A DNA stretch of 64,000 nucleotides from JAGQSZ01 sp049647585 (GTDB taxonomy: Bacteria; Actinomycetota; Acidimicrobiia; Acidimicrobiales; Microtrichaceae), in NCBI GenBank assembly GCA_049647585.1, contig JBARXY010000012.1, forward strand, positions 96,282-160,281, written 5' to 3'. The notes under the pieces are model-generated. The model saw only the letters and a list, made by a program, of their open reading frames with translations, did not search any database and was not told the origin of the DNA. Position 1 is the first letter of the stretch, and each line of letters opens with the position of its first letter. This document shows positions 31,513-38,583 of this stretch, in pieces. A program made the position numbers and the translations under genes.

Positions 31513-32385
31513 TCAGTCGGCGAGCGCCCGGACGGCCTCGTCGATCGCAACAGCACGCTTGGCGTTGTCGACGTGGAGATTCTCGATCATCTTTCCATCG
31601 ACGGTCACGACGCCCTTGCCCTCGGCCACTCCCTGCTCGAACGCCTCGATAACCCGCCTGGAGTACTCAAGCTCTTCCTCCGTCGGAGCAAAGGCAGCGT
31701 TGGTCGGCTCCACTTGCGTGGGATGGACGAGAGTCTTGCCGTCGAAGCCCATCTCGGCCCCCTGGCGCACCTCTGCCTCGAACCCCTCCGGGTCACGGAC
31801 GTTGTTGTAGACCCCGTCGAGGATGACCTTGTCGGCGAACCGAGCGGCATTGACACAGCGGGCAAGCCCCCACAGAAGCGGTGCTCGACCAGGGACGAGT
31901 CCGGCGTGGAGTTCCTTCGCCAGATCGTTGGTTCCCATGACGAGGACTGCCAGGCGCTCTGAAGCCGTGGCGATCTCGACTGCCTTCTCCACTGCCGCGG
32001 GAGTCTCGAGCATCGCCCAGATCTTTGTGGATTCTGGGGCTCCGCCCTCGTTGAGCAGGCGCTCCACCAGGGCGACATCAGCCGCACTGTTGACCTTCGG
32101 TACGACCACCCCCGATGGCCCGGCAGCGGCTGCCGAACGGACGTCGTCCTCGAACCAGTCGGTCTCGATCGAGTTGACCCGGATGGTCAGCTCACGGCGG
32201 CCGTAGGCGCCGCTGCGGACAGCGTCGGCGACCTTGCCGCGGGCGGTTTCCTTCATATCGGGCGATACCGAATCCTCGGTGTCGAAGATGATCGCGTCCG
32301 TCGGCAGAGACTTGGCCTTCTCAAGGGCTTTGTCGTTTGCTCCGGGCATGTACAGGACGCTGCGGCGGGGGCGGTACTCGGTCAT
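31513..32385 (-). CDS. HpcH/HpaI CoA-ester lyase (malyl-CoA thioesterase/lyase-like)
   Basis: A 290-aa TIM-barrel protein of the CitE/HpcH group. RRSVLYMPGANDKALEKA and IIFDTEDSVSPDMKETAR are the CoA and metal motifs; IWAMLETPAAVEKA carries a catalytic Glu, and KTLVHPTQVEPTN the closing motif. It fits malyl-CoA thioesterase (Mcl2) or malyl-CoA/citramalyl-CoA lyase. It follows a longer relative by 66 nt on the same strand, so the two likely form an operon. Cleavage of (3S)-malyl-CoA to malate would complete the ethylmalonyl-CoA pathway. Confidence 0.8.
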   Translation of the reverse strand: MTEYRPRRSVLYMPGANDKALEKAKSLPTDAIIFDTEDSVSPDMKETARGKVADAVRSGAYGRRELTIRVNSIETDWFEDDVRSAAAAGPSGVVVPKVNSAADVALVERLLNEGGAPESTKIWAMLETPAAVEKAVEIATASERLAVLVMGTNDLAKELHAGLVPGRAPLLWGLARCVNAARFADKVILDGVYNNVRDPEGFEAEVRQGAEMGFDGKTLVHPTQVEPTNAAFAPTEEELEYSRRVIEAFEQGVAEGKGVVTVDGKMIENLHVDNAKRAVAIDEAVRALAD

Positions 32386-32426
32386 TGTCTCTCAATCATC
32401 CTGTGCTTTGGGTGCGGAGTTTTGGT

Positions 32427-32458
32427 TGCGAACTCAGTAGACGGTGCGAACTCAGTAG
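32427..32458. repeat. 18-bp period duplication at the 3' end of the lyase gene
   Basis: TGCGAACTCAGTAG at 32427 and again at 32445. The second copy contains the stop codon of the lyase gene; the first carries the same stop triplet in the same frame. Confidence 0.8.
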
Positions 32459-33513
32459 CCGTAGAGCTTTGCCAGTTCGGGGTCACGGGCGGCGAGCGAC
32501 TTCGCCAGTTCGATGACGACGAGACACTGCTTGACCGATGCGTCGTCCTCCATCTTTCCGTTCAGCATCACCGCGCCGGTTCCGTCACCCATTGCGGCGA
32601 CAACTTCCCTGGCGTGTTCCAGCTCAGCAAGCTCGGGCGAGAACACCCGCTTGGCGATATCGATCTGAACAGGGTGGAGTGACCATGCCCCTACACAGCC
32701 CATCAGATATGCGTTGCGGAACTGGTCCTCGCAGGCGACCGTGTCCTTGATGTCACCGAAGGGGCCGTAGAAGGGAAGAATTCCGTTGGCGGCACAGGCG
32801 TCCACCATCACCGAGATCGTGTGATGCCACAGATCCTGTTGGTAGGTGTTGCGCTGCGCCTGATATTCAGGGCCGTCGTCACCCATCGGCGGGTCGTCAC
32901 GAAGCAGATAGCCGGGGTGACCGCCGCCGACCCGGGTCGTCTTCATCCGCCGGTTGGCTGCCAGGTCGGCAGGCCCTAGCGACATGCCCTGCATGCGCGG
33001 GGAGGCTCCGGCGATCTCTTCGACGTTGACGACACCACGAGCGGTTTCCAACAGCGCGTGGATCATCAAGGGCTTCTTCAGGCCGGCACGAGCTTCGAGT
33101 TGAGCCAGCAGGCGGTCCACGAAATGGATGTCCTCGGGTCCCTCGACCTTTGGAATCATGATGACGTCGAACTTGTCGCCGACCTCGCCCACTATCGCCT
33201 GCATGTCATCGAGGAACCAAGGGGAATCCAAGGCATTCACCCGGGTCCACAGCTGTGTGTCACCCATGTCCACGGTCTTCGCAACCTTGATCAGACCAGC
33301 CCTGGCCGCTTCCTTGGCGTCACTAGGAATGGCGTCCTCGAGATTGCCGAGAAGGATGTCCACCGTCGGCGCAATCTCAGGAAGCTTGGCCGTCAACTTG
33401 TCCAGCTGAGGTGGGAAGAAATGGATCATCCGGGAGGGTCGGACCGGGATCTCGCGCAGCGGCTCGGGCGCTCCCACGGCTAGCGGCTTGAAGAAGTCCT
33501 TGGGGCTTCGCAT
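32452..33513 (-). CDS. L-malyl-CoA/beta-methylmalyl-CoA lyase family protein
   Basis: A 353-aa HpcH/HpaI-type lyase: RPSRMIHFFPPQLDKLTAKL, then VDILLGNLEDAIPSDAKEAAR, MIHALLETARGVVNVEEIA and GVGAWSLHPVQIDIAKRVF. It is longer than its neighbour and resembles Mcl1-like enzymes, which cleave beta-methylmalyl-CoA to propionyl-CoA and glyoxylate and condense acetyl-CoA with glyoxylate. It is the first gene of the pair. The family is sure, the substrate is inferred from the neighbouring gene and the methylsuccinyl-CoA dehydrogenase. Confidence 0.8.
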   Translation of the reverse strand: MRSPKDFFKPLAVGAPEPLREIPVRPSRMIHFFPPQLDKLTAKLPEIAPTVDILLGNLEDAIPSDAKEAARAGLIKVAKTVDMGDTQLWTRVNALDSPWFLDDMQAIVGEVGDKFDVIMIPKVEGPEDIHFVDRLLAQLEARAGLKKPLMIHALLETARGVVNVEEIAGASPRMQGMSLGPADLAANRRMKTTRVGGGHPGYLLRDDPPMGDDGPEYQAQRNTYQQDLWHHTISVMVDACAANGILPFYGPFGDIKDTVACEDQFRNAYLMGCVGAWSLHPVQIDIAKRVFSPELAELEHAREVVAAMGDGTGAVMLNGKMEDDASVKQCLVVIELAKSLAARDPELAKLYGY

Positions 33514-33594
33514 CAGTTCCTCCTGGGGTGTGACGTACCCGGATGACGATAGGTAGGGCTGGACCTGCTGACCAATCTCCGGGAGCTTGTTAAC

Positions 33595-33600
33595 TACATT
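33595..33600 (+). promoter_or_regulatory. leaderless -10 box of the quinone oxidoreductase gene
   Basis: TACATT lies 7 nt before the ATG at 33608. Confidence 0.45.
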
Positions 33601-33607
33601 GCTGTGA

Positions 33608-34579
33608 ATGCGCGCCGTTGTATGTCACACGCTCAACGGGCCCGAGGGGCTCGTGATCGAACAGTTGCCCAGCCCCGAGTGTCCCGACGATCGGATCAGG
33701 GTGCACGTCTGGGCGAGCGGCCTCAACTACGTCGACGCTCTTTTCGTCCAGGGCCTCTACCAACTGAAGCCGGCGCTTCCGTTCATCCCTGGATCCGAAG
33801 TTGCCGGTGAGATCACCGAGGTGGGATCGAACGTCACAGGCTGGAAGGTCGGTGACCGGGTCTTTGCGTCGATCGGACTGGGTGGGTTCGCCGGTGAGGT
33901 GGTCGTCAATCCCGCGCAGCTGATCCGGATTCCTGACCGACTCAGCTACGGCCAAGCCGCGACCATGACCCAGAGCTATGCCACAGCCTGGTTCGCGCTC
34001 ACCCGACGAATTTCGGTGCAGGCCGACGACTGGATGGTCGTCCTCGGCGCCGCCGGCGGAGTCGGCCTGGCGATGATCGACGTAGGGCGAGCGATCGGAG
34101 CAAAGGTGATCGCCGCGGCTTCAACGGACGAGAAACTTCAACTCTGTATCGAACGGGGCGCACATGGGGTCATCAAGTACTCCGAGGAGGATCTCAAGAA
34201 TCGGATCAGAGAACTGACCGGAGGCGGGGCCGACATCGTCGTCGACCCGATCGGGGGCAATCAGTCCGAAGCTGCCCTTCGGGGGCTCACCGACGGCGGA
34301 CGATTCCTGGTGGTCGGTTTCGCCTCGGGGACGATTCCGAACCTTCCGGCCAATCAGATCCTCCTGCGCAACCGAAACGTCGTCGGTGTCGACTGGGGCT
34401 CGTGGGCCATGACCCAACCCGACCTGAACGAGGCATTGCTGAACGAGGTCGTGGAGGCAGTCGACAGTGGAGTGCTGACGCCGATCGAACCGACCGAGTA
34501 TCCGCTCAGCGAAGTGTCGACTGCCCTGAGGGACTTGCTCGAGCGGAAGCTCAGCGGCAAGGCGTGCCTCACCTACTGA
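33608..34579 (+). CDS. NADPH:quinone oxidoreductase-family (MDR) protein
   Basis: A 323-aa zinc-free medium-chain reductase: LNYVDALFVQGLY, PFIPGSEVAGEITEVGSNV, TQSYATAWFAL, the cofactor loop VLGAAGGVGLAMIDVGRAIG, and VVDPIGGNQSEAALRGL. The usual zinc ligands are absent, as in quinone oxidoreductase (Qor) and crotonyl-CoA-reductase-like groups. It reduces a quinone or enone with NADPH. The length and lack of acyl-CoA motifs argue against crotonyl-CoA carboxylase/reductase. It diverges from the lyase operon by 94 bp. Confidence 0.87.
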   Translation: MRAVVCHTLNGPEGLVIEQLPSPECPDDRIRVHVWASGLNYVDALFVQGLYQLKPALPFIPGSEVAGEITEVGSNVTGWKVGDRVFASIGLGGFAGEVVVNPAQLIRIPDRLSYGQAATMTQSYATAWFALTRRISVQADDWMVVLGAAGGVGLAMIDVGRAIGAKVIAAASTDEKLQLCIERGAHGVIKYSEEDLKNRIRELTGGGADIVVDPIGGNQSEAALRGLTDGGRFLVVGFASGTIPNLPANQILLRNRNVVGVDWGSWAMTQPDLNEALLNEVVEAVDSGVLTPIEPTEYPLSEVSTALRDLLERKLSGKACLTY

Positions 34580-34607
34580 GCGTCCGCCCGCGCCGGAGGC
34601 CTGGGTA

Positions 34608-35354
34608 CTAGGACTTGCCGCCGCGCTGGAGCGCGTCGACCATCGCCGAGAACTGATCCATGGGGACCTCACCCGAACCTCGTTCAGACACAGTTCCGTC
34701 CGCGTTCAGAGCGACCATGTATGGGAACCCTGTCAGCCCCCAAGCAGTGGCGGCATGAGAATCCGCGTCGTCGAGTAGGACCTGCGGGGTCCAGCCGACG
34801 GACTTGATCCACTTGGACGGCGGATAGTTCGGCTGCTTTGCAGAGACCGCGGTACTGACGGCATAGAAATCCACGTCTTCAGGCTTGTTTCCGTCATCGA
34901 TCCACTTCTGGATCTCGGGGACCTCACGCTGGCAGTGCGGACACCAGTGGGCAATGAAAACGACAACCTTGGCCCGACCGTCGCTCGGGTCGATCTTCAG
35001 GTCGGAACCGTCAAAGGTCTGACCGCTGAGAGTCGGCGGGGTCTTCCCCACCGCTGGGTCCTGATCTGCCGGAGCCAGGACCGTCGACACCTCCGGATAC
35101 TGCGGAAGCGCCTCGCCGGAGACGGTCACACCGGATTGTTCCTTCACGGCGTTGGCCGCGGCGTGAGCCCCTGTGTCCTTGTCCTTCGAGGCGGTACCGG
35201 AGCCACCATCTCCGCCTGTCAGAAGCACCGCCACGACTGCGAGAACCACGACGACGATGACTGCGCCCAGGATCATCAGGTTCTTGGATCCGGACCCTGG
35301 ACTCTTGTTCTTGTCGCCATAGGGGTCGGGCCCACTGCGCTTTGGGTCGTTCAT
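34608..35354 (-). CDS. membrane-anchored TlpA/ResA-like thioredoxin
   Basis: A 248-aa protein: hydrophilic N-terminus, one helix (NLMILGAVIVVVVLAVVAVLL), a linker, and a TlpA-like thioredoxin domain with Cys138-Pro-His-Cys141 (HWCPHCQREVPEI) and cis-Pro in LTGFPYMVAL. It would catalyse thiol/disulfide exchange on the outer face of the membrane. It starts one base after the stop of the DsbB-like gene, so they are one transcript and probably redox partners. The CPHC active site is that of DsbA-type oxidases. Confidence 0.87.
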   Translation of the reverse strand: MNDPKRSGPDPYGDKNKSPGSGSKNLMILGAVIVVVVLAVVAVLLTGGDGGSGTASKDKDTGAHAAANAVKEQSGVTVSGEALPQYPEVSTVLAPADQDPAVGKTPPTLSGQTFDGSDLKIDPSDGRAKVVVFIAHWCPHCQREVPEIQKWIDDGNKPEDVDFYAVSTAVSAKQPNYPPSKWIKSVGWTPQVLLDDADSHAATAWGLTGFPYMVALNADGTVSERGSGEVPMDQFSAMVDALQRGGKS

Positions 35355-35915
35355 TCAGATCTCCCGGTTCGGGTTGTTGGTTTTCAGTGCGATCATCGAC
35401 AGCGTCGATACGAGGAGGAAGCCGACACCGGCCATTGCAGGTATCGACAGAAAATGGAACTTCCAGACCCAGACGGTCGAGCACGGGACCTCGGTATTGC
35501 AGGCAAATCCCACGTCGTCGGGAAACCGCTCGACCAGGTAGTGATAGATCGAAATGCCGAGCCCGACCACTGCTATCGGCACGGAATAGAACGCAACCTT
35601 GTAGTCACGACGGAGCGCTGCGACACCCATGATGACCGTCAGCGGATACATCGCAATGCGCTGGAACCAGCAGAGTTCGCACGGTGGAAATTTGGCCACT
35701 TCGGACAGGTAGAGACTTCCGAGGGTGCATGTAAGTGCGACTGCGAATCCGAGTAGCAATCCCAATGACCCGAGAGAATCGCGATATTCCCTGAGGGACG
35801 GCGAAGCTCCACCCGTCGCGGTGGCGAACAGTCCCAACCCTGCCACGATGAGCAGGAATACGATGCCAAGTACTGCGAGCAGCGCGAAGAAGGTGGTGAC
35901 GGTGTCGACACTCAT
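35355..35915 (-). CDS. DsbB-family disulfide oxidoreductase
   Basis: A 186-aa membrane protein with four to five helices. The periplasmic loop after the second helix holds the DsbB-type CXXC (FPPCELCWFQRIAMYPL), and the next loop holds two more cysteines (FACNTEVPCST). It would reoxidise the partner thioredoxin and pass electrons to quinone. I start at MSVDTVTT because the eleven residues before it look non-coding; the alternative start is 35948. It is divergent from the glutathione peroxidase gene. Confidence 0.85.
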   Translation of the reverse strand: MSVDTVTTFFALLAVLGIVFLLIVAGLGLFATATGGASPSLREYRDSLGSLGLLLGFAVALTCTLGSLYLSEVAKFPPCELCWFQRIAMYPLTVIMGVAALRRDYKVAFYSVPIAVVGLGISIYHYLVERFPDDVGFACNTEVPCSTVWVWKFHFLSIPAMAGVGFLLVSTLSMIALKTNNPNREI

Positions 35916-35960
35916 TGCGGGCTGACTGTATCCCGAGGTCCGCAACATTCAGGCCCGCGG

Positions 35961-35966
35961 TAGGTT
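35961..35966 (+). promoter_or_regulatory. leaderless -10 box of the glutathione peroxidase gene
   Basis: TAGGTT lies 7 nt before the ATG at 35974, without a Shine-Dalgarno sequence. Confidence 0.5.
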
Positions 35967-35973
35967 TGGAGCC

Positions 35974-36459
35974 ATGACGATCTTCAACAATGACATTGCC
36001 AGCCTCGACGGATCACCGAACGCACTTGGTGCGCTCGACGGCAAGGTCGTCCTGGTAGTCAACGTCGCATCCGCCTGTGGTCTCACACCGCAGTACACCC
36101 AGCTCGAGGAACTCCAGGAGAAGTACGCACCGCAAGGCTTCTCGGTCCTCGGAGTGCCATGCAACCAGTTCGCCGGTCAGGAACCTGGAACCGCTGAAGA
36201 GATCCAGACGTTCTGCTCGACAACTTACGGTGTGACCTTCCCGATGACCGAGAAGGTCGACGTGAACGGCCCGGACCGCCACCCTCTCTATGCTGATCTG
36301 GTCCCGACAGCGGACAACGCAGGCCACGAGGGCGACATCCAGTGGAACTTCGAGAAATTCCTCGTAGGTGCCGACGGCAACGTCGTCGCACGTTTCGCTC
36401 CGACAGTCACGCCGGACGATCCGATGGTGGTTTCCGCGATCGAAGCCCAACTGGCCTGA
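35974..36459 (+). CDS. glutathione/thioredoxin peroxidase (BsaA-type)
   Basis: A 161-aa peroxidase. Cys35 (VASACGLTPQ) is the peroxidatic residue, with Gln (PCNQFAGQEPG) and Trp (QWNFEKFLV) completing the catalytic tetrad. Bacterial enzymes of this form use thioredoxin. It removes hydrogen peroxide or organic hydroperoxides in the cytoplasm. The coding sequence ends in a CTGGCCTGA motif that is repeated three more times downstream. Confidence 0.92.
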   Translation: MTIFNNDIASLDGSPNALGALDGKVVLVVNVASACGLTPQYTQLEELQEKYAPQGFSVLGVPCNQFAGQEPGTAEEIQTFCSTTYGVTFPMTEKVDVNGPDRHPLYADLVPTADNAGHEGDIQWNFEKFLVGADGNVVARFAPTVTPDDPMVVSAIEAQLA

Positions 36460-36511
36460 TTCTTGGTTCTGGCCTGAGCCTTGATTTGGCCTGAGCCTTG
36501 ATTTGGCCTGA
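36453..36511. repeat. 17-18-bp tandem repeats at the 3' end of the peroxidase gene
   Basis: GGCCTGA occurs at 36453, 36471, 36488 and 36505 (periods 18, 17, 17); units 2-4 share GGCCTGAGCCTTGATTT. The first unit carries the peroxidase stop codon. Confidence 0.85.
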
Positions 36512-36534
36512 GTCTCAGCTTTGGGCAGGGTCAT

Positions 36535-38049
36535 CTAGCGGTGCCCCGGAACCCACACCGCAGCCTGCCGATGTGGGATCCAGGGGCCATCAGGACTTTC
36601 TCTTTCAAAACGGGTCGACCAGGTGAAGAGCACATCCTCGGCACCCAGCCAGGAAGTCCCTCCAGCCGAGGTTGAACTCGGGTCGCAACAGTCCTTGGCT
36701 GATTGGTCAGTTTCAATCGGTACCCACCGATCACCATCGAGCGTCAGTGGCGGTTCAGAGGTCGGACATGGTTGGACGACGATTTCTCTGCCGATACTGG
36801 CCAACTCTGGACGACATGCCGGACCGTTCGCCTTAGGAACGTCAGGCAAACTGGTCCAGTCCCCGGTCCTGGGATCAAACTTCGCCGCCAGTGCCGTCTT
36901 ACCGATCCGTGGGGCGACTAGCACAACCTGTCCATCCCAAGTCGTTGTAGTCGACTGGAGGAAATTCGGGACGAAGTCAAGCTCTTCACCTGCTGCGATC
37001 GGCGCTCCCGGAATCTCAGACCATTCGGAACCCAGAGAGTTCCACGACAGCCCCGGACCCGACCCCCAAGTGGCAAAGATCAGCCGCCGCTCGCCAGTCC
37101 ACTGCGGCGTTGCTCGTTGCAGGTGGATGAACTCCCAGAAGTTCGGCGGCAGCGCAAGCTCCATGGCTTCCCCAGTGGAGGGATCGAGCACCGATCCAAG
37201 ACCTACGTCGATGATCCGATCCCCAGTCGATATGAGTTGACTTCCGGCGTCCGGATCCAGAAATCCCCCGACCCCCACGAGCGATGAAAGCTCAGATGAA
37301 ACCTGAACTTCGCCACGATCCTGCCACTTGAGACGTCGCCCATCCCACTCAAGTTGAGGCTCATCGCCCTGCTCGCCTTGGCGCCCACGCTCGCTCATCA
37401 GGTCGAGCGTCACCCACCGGTAGCCGGAGCCTCCCGGTTCCGAATTGTCGTTCACTACTGCAACAAGTTCATCCCCGTAAGCGACTACGCGCGCATTCAC
37501 ACCGGGAGGCGACGGCAGCTCGCTCCACTGACCTTTTATCGGGTCGAAGGCGAAGAGTTTGATGATCTGAGGGCCTGACGGACCCCTCACTTCACCAACA
37601 GGCGAAGCCTTGAGGTCTTCTTCGGCCATCGGAACTCCGGCAACGATGATCCGACCCCCGACACTCAGCAATGTCGTGCTTTGCATTGCCGGTACCGGAC
37701 CGGGATCAATCGCGTGCCAACCCGGTTTCCAAGCGTAGAAAGACGTCACACGGGCGGCATCGCCGGTTACGACTTGCCTACGTGAGTCTTGGTTGATCCA
37801 AACTCCTACGCCGACCAGCAAGATGACGAGCGCGGCGGCTACCGCCATAAAACTGCGCCTGCCCAGAGGCCCGATTCGGCCGGGATCGCTGTGTTCGCCT
37901 CCGTTCGCGTGGAGCCGCTCAACCGGAAATGGATCCGGCTCAGCTGCCCGCTCCACCAGTGAAGACAGGTAGAACCGGATCTGTCCATCAAGCTCACCCT
38001 CCATCCCGTCCGGGACTGGAGAGTTAGGTCCCGAGTATTCCTCGTTCAT
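36535..38049 (-). CDS. membrane-anchored sensor-like partner of the sigma factor
   Basis: A 504-aa protein overlapping the sigma-factor stop in ATGA. The N-terminal ~65 residues are cytoplasmic (GELDGQIRFYLSSLVERAAE), then one helix (SFMAVAAALVILLVGVGVWI), then a ~400-residue extracytoplasmic beta-rich domain, probably a propeller (repeats such as DPIKGQWSELPSPPG, DPSTGEAMELALP, DPRTGDWTSLPDVPK). It is in the position of an anti-sigma factor but lacks the HxxxCxxC zinc motif. Probably a membrane sensor; ligand unknown. Confidence 0.75.
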   Translation of the reverse strand: MNEEYSGPNSPVPDGMEGELDGQIRFYLSSLVERAAEPDPFPVERLHANGGEHSDPGRIGPLGRRSFMAVAAALVILLVGVGVWINQDSRRQVVTGDAARVTSFYAWKPGWHAIDPGPVPAMQSTTLLSVGGRIIVAGVPMAEEDLKASPVGEVRGPSGPQIIKLFAFDPIKGQWSELPSPPGVNARVVAYGDELVAVVNDNSEPGGSGYRWVTLDLMSERGRQGEQGDEPQLEWDGRRLKWQDRGEVQVSSELSSLVGVGGFLDPDAGSQLISTGDRIIDVGLGSVLDPSTGEAMELALPPNFWEFIHLQRATPQWTGERRLIFATWGSGPGLSWNSLGSEWSEIPGAPIAAGEELDFVPNFLQSTTTTWDGQVVLVAPRIGKTALAAKFDPRTGDWTSLPDVPKANGPACRPELASIGREIVVQPCPTSEPPLTLDGDRWVPIETDQSAKDCCDPSSTSAGGTSWLGAEDVLFTWSTRFERESPDGPWIPHRQAAVWVPGHR

Positions 38050-38558
38050 CTCAGCGCCTCCTTCATCCCCGCACGTGCACGCGCGAGTTGTTTGCGGACA
38101 GAACCTTCCGAAACATCCAGCAGTTCCGCCACGGCCGAGGGGGTCAGGTCCAGCCAGTAGGTCAACATGACGACCGCTCGTTGCTGGACGCTCAGTTGTC
38201 CAAGCGCCAGAGCTATCTCATCGGAACGCTCATGGCGCTCGACGAGGTGCACCCCCTCCGATAATGCGACTTTCCTCTCACGGGCTCGCCTTCGCCCAAC
38301 TGATCGAATGAACGACTTGGATTCAAAGACCACCGCTCGGAACCACAACGAACGACGGTCCCTGGCCTCGGACCAAACGTCAGAACGAGCCACGCTGATG
38401 AACGCGTCCGTGACGATATCTGGAGCATCGTCAACACCCACAAGGCCGGTTGCAAAGCGAACCAACTCTTGGGCGTGGGCGGCATACACCGCCTCATCGG
38501 AACGCTCATCCACCTCCATCGACCCTATGTCGTCGCCGACGACCCGAACGGGTGACAT
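38046..38558 (-). CDS. RNA polymerase sigma-70 factor (ECF/SigE-type)
   Basis: A 170-aa sigma factor with region 2 (ELVRFATGLVGVDDAPDIVTDAFISVARS) and region 4 (LDLTPSAVAELLDVSEGSVRKQLARARAGM). Its short length and lack of region 3 make it an ECF type. It is translationally coupled to the downstream membrane protein, the usual sigma/anti-sigma order. The cognate promoter sequence is unknown. Confidence 0.88.
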   Translation of the reverse strand: MSPVRVVGDDIGSMEVDERSDEAVYAAHAQELVRFATGLVGVDDAPDIVTDAFISVARSDVWSEARDRRSLWFRAVVFESKSFIRSVGRRRARERKVALSEGVHLVERHERSDEIALALGQLSVQQRAVVMLTYWLDLTPSAVAELLDVSEGSVRKQLARARAGMKEALR

Positions 38559-38583
38559 GAGAGTCGATCAATTTTCCGGGCGG

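Noticed and set aside
33608..34579. MDR-family gene next to the lyases considered as crotonyl-CoA carboxylase/reductase
   Set aside because: At 323 aa it is far shorter than Ccr (about 430-450 aa) and has the quinone-oxidoreductase pattern.
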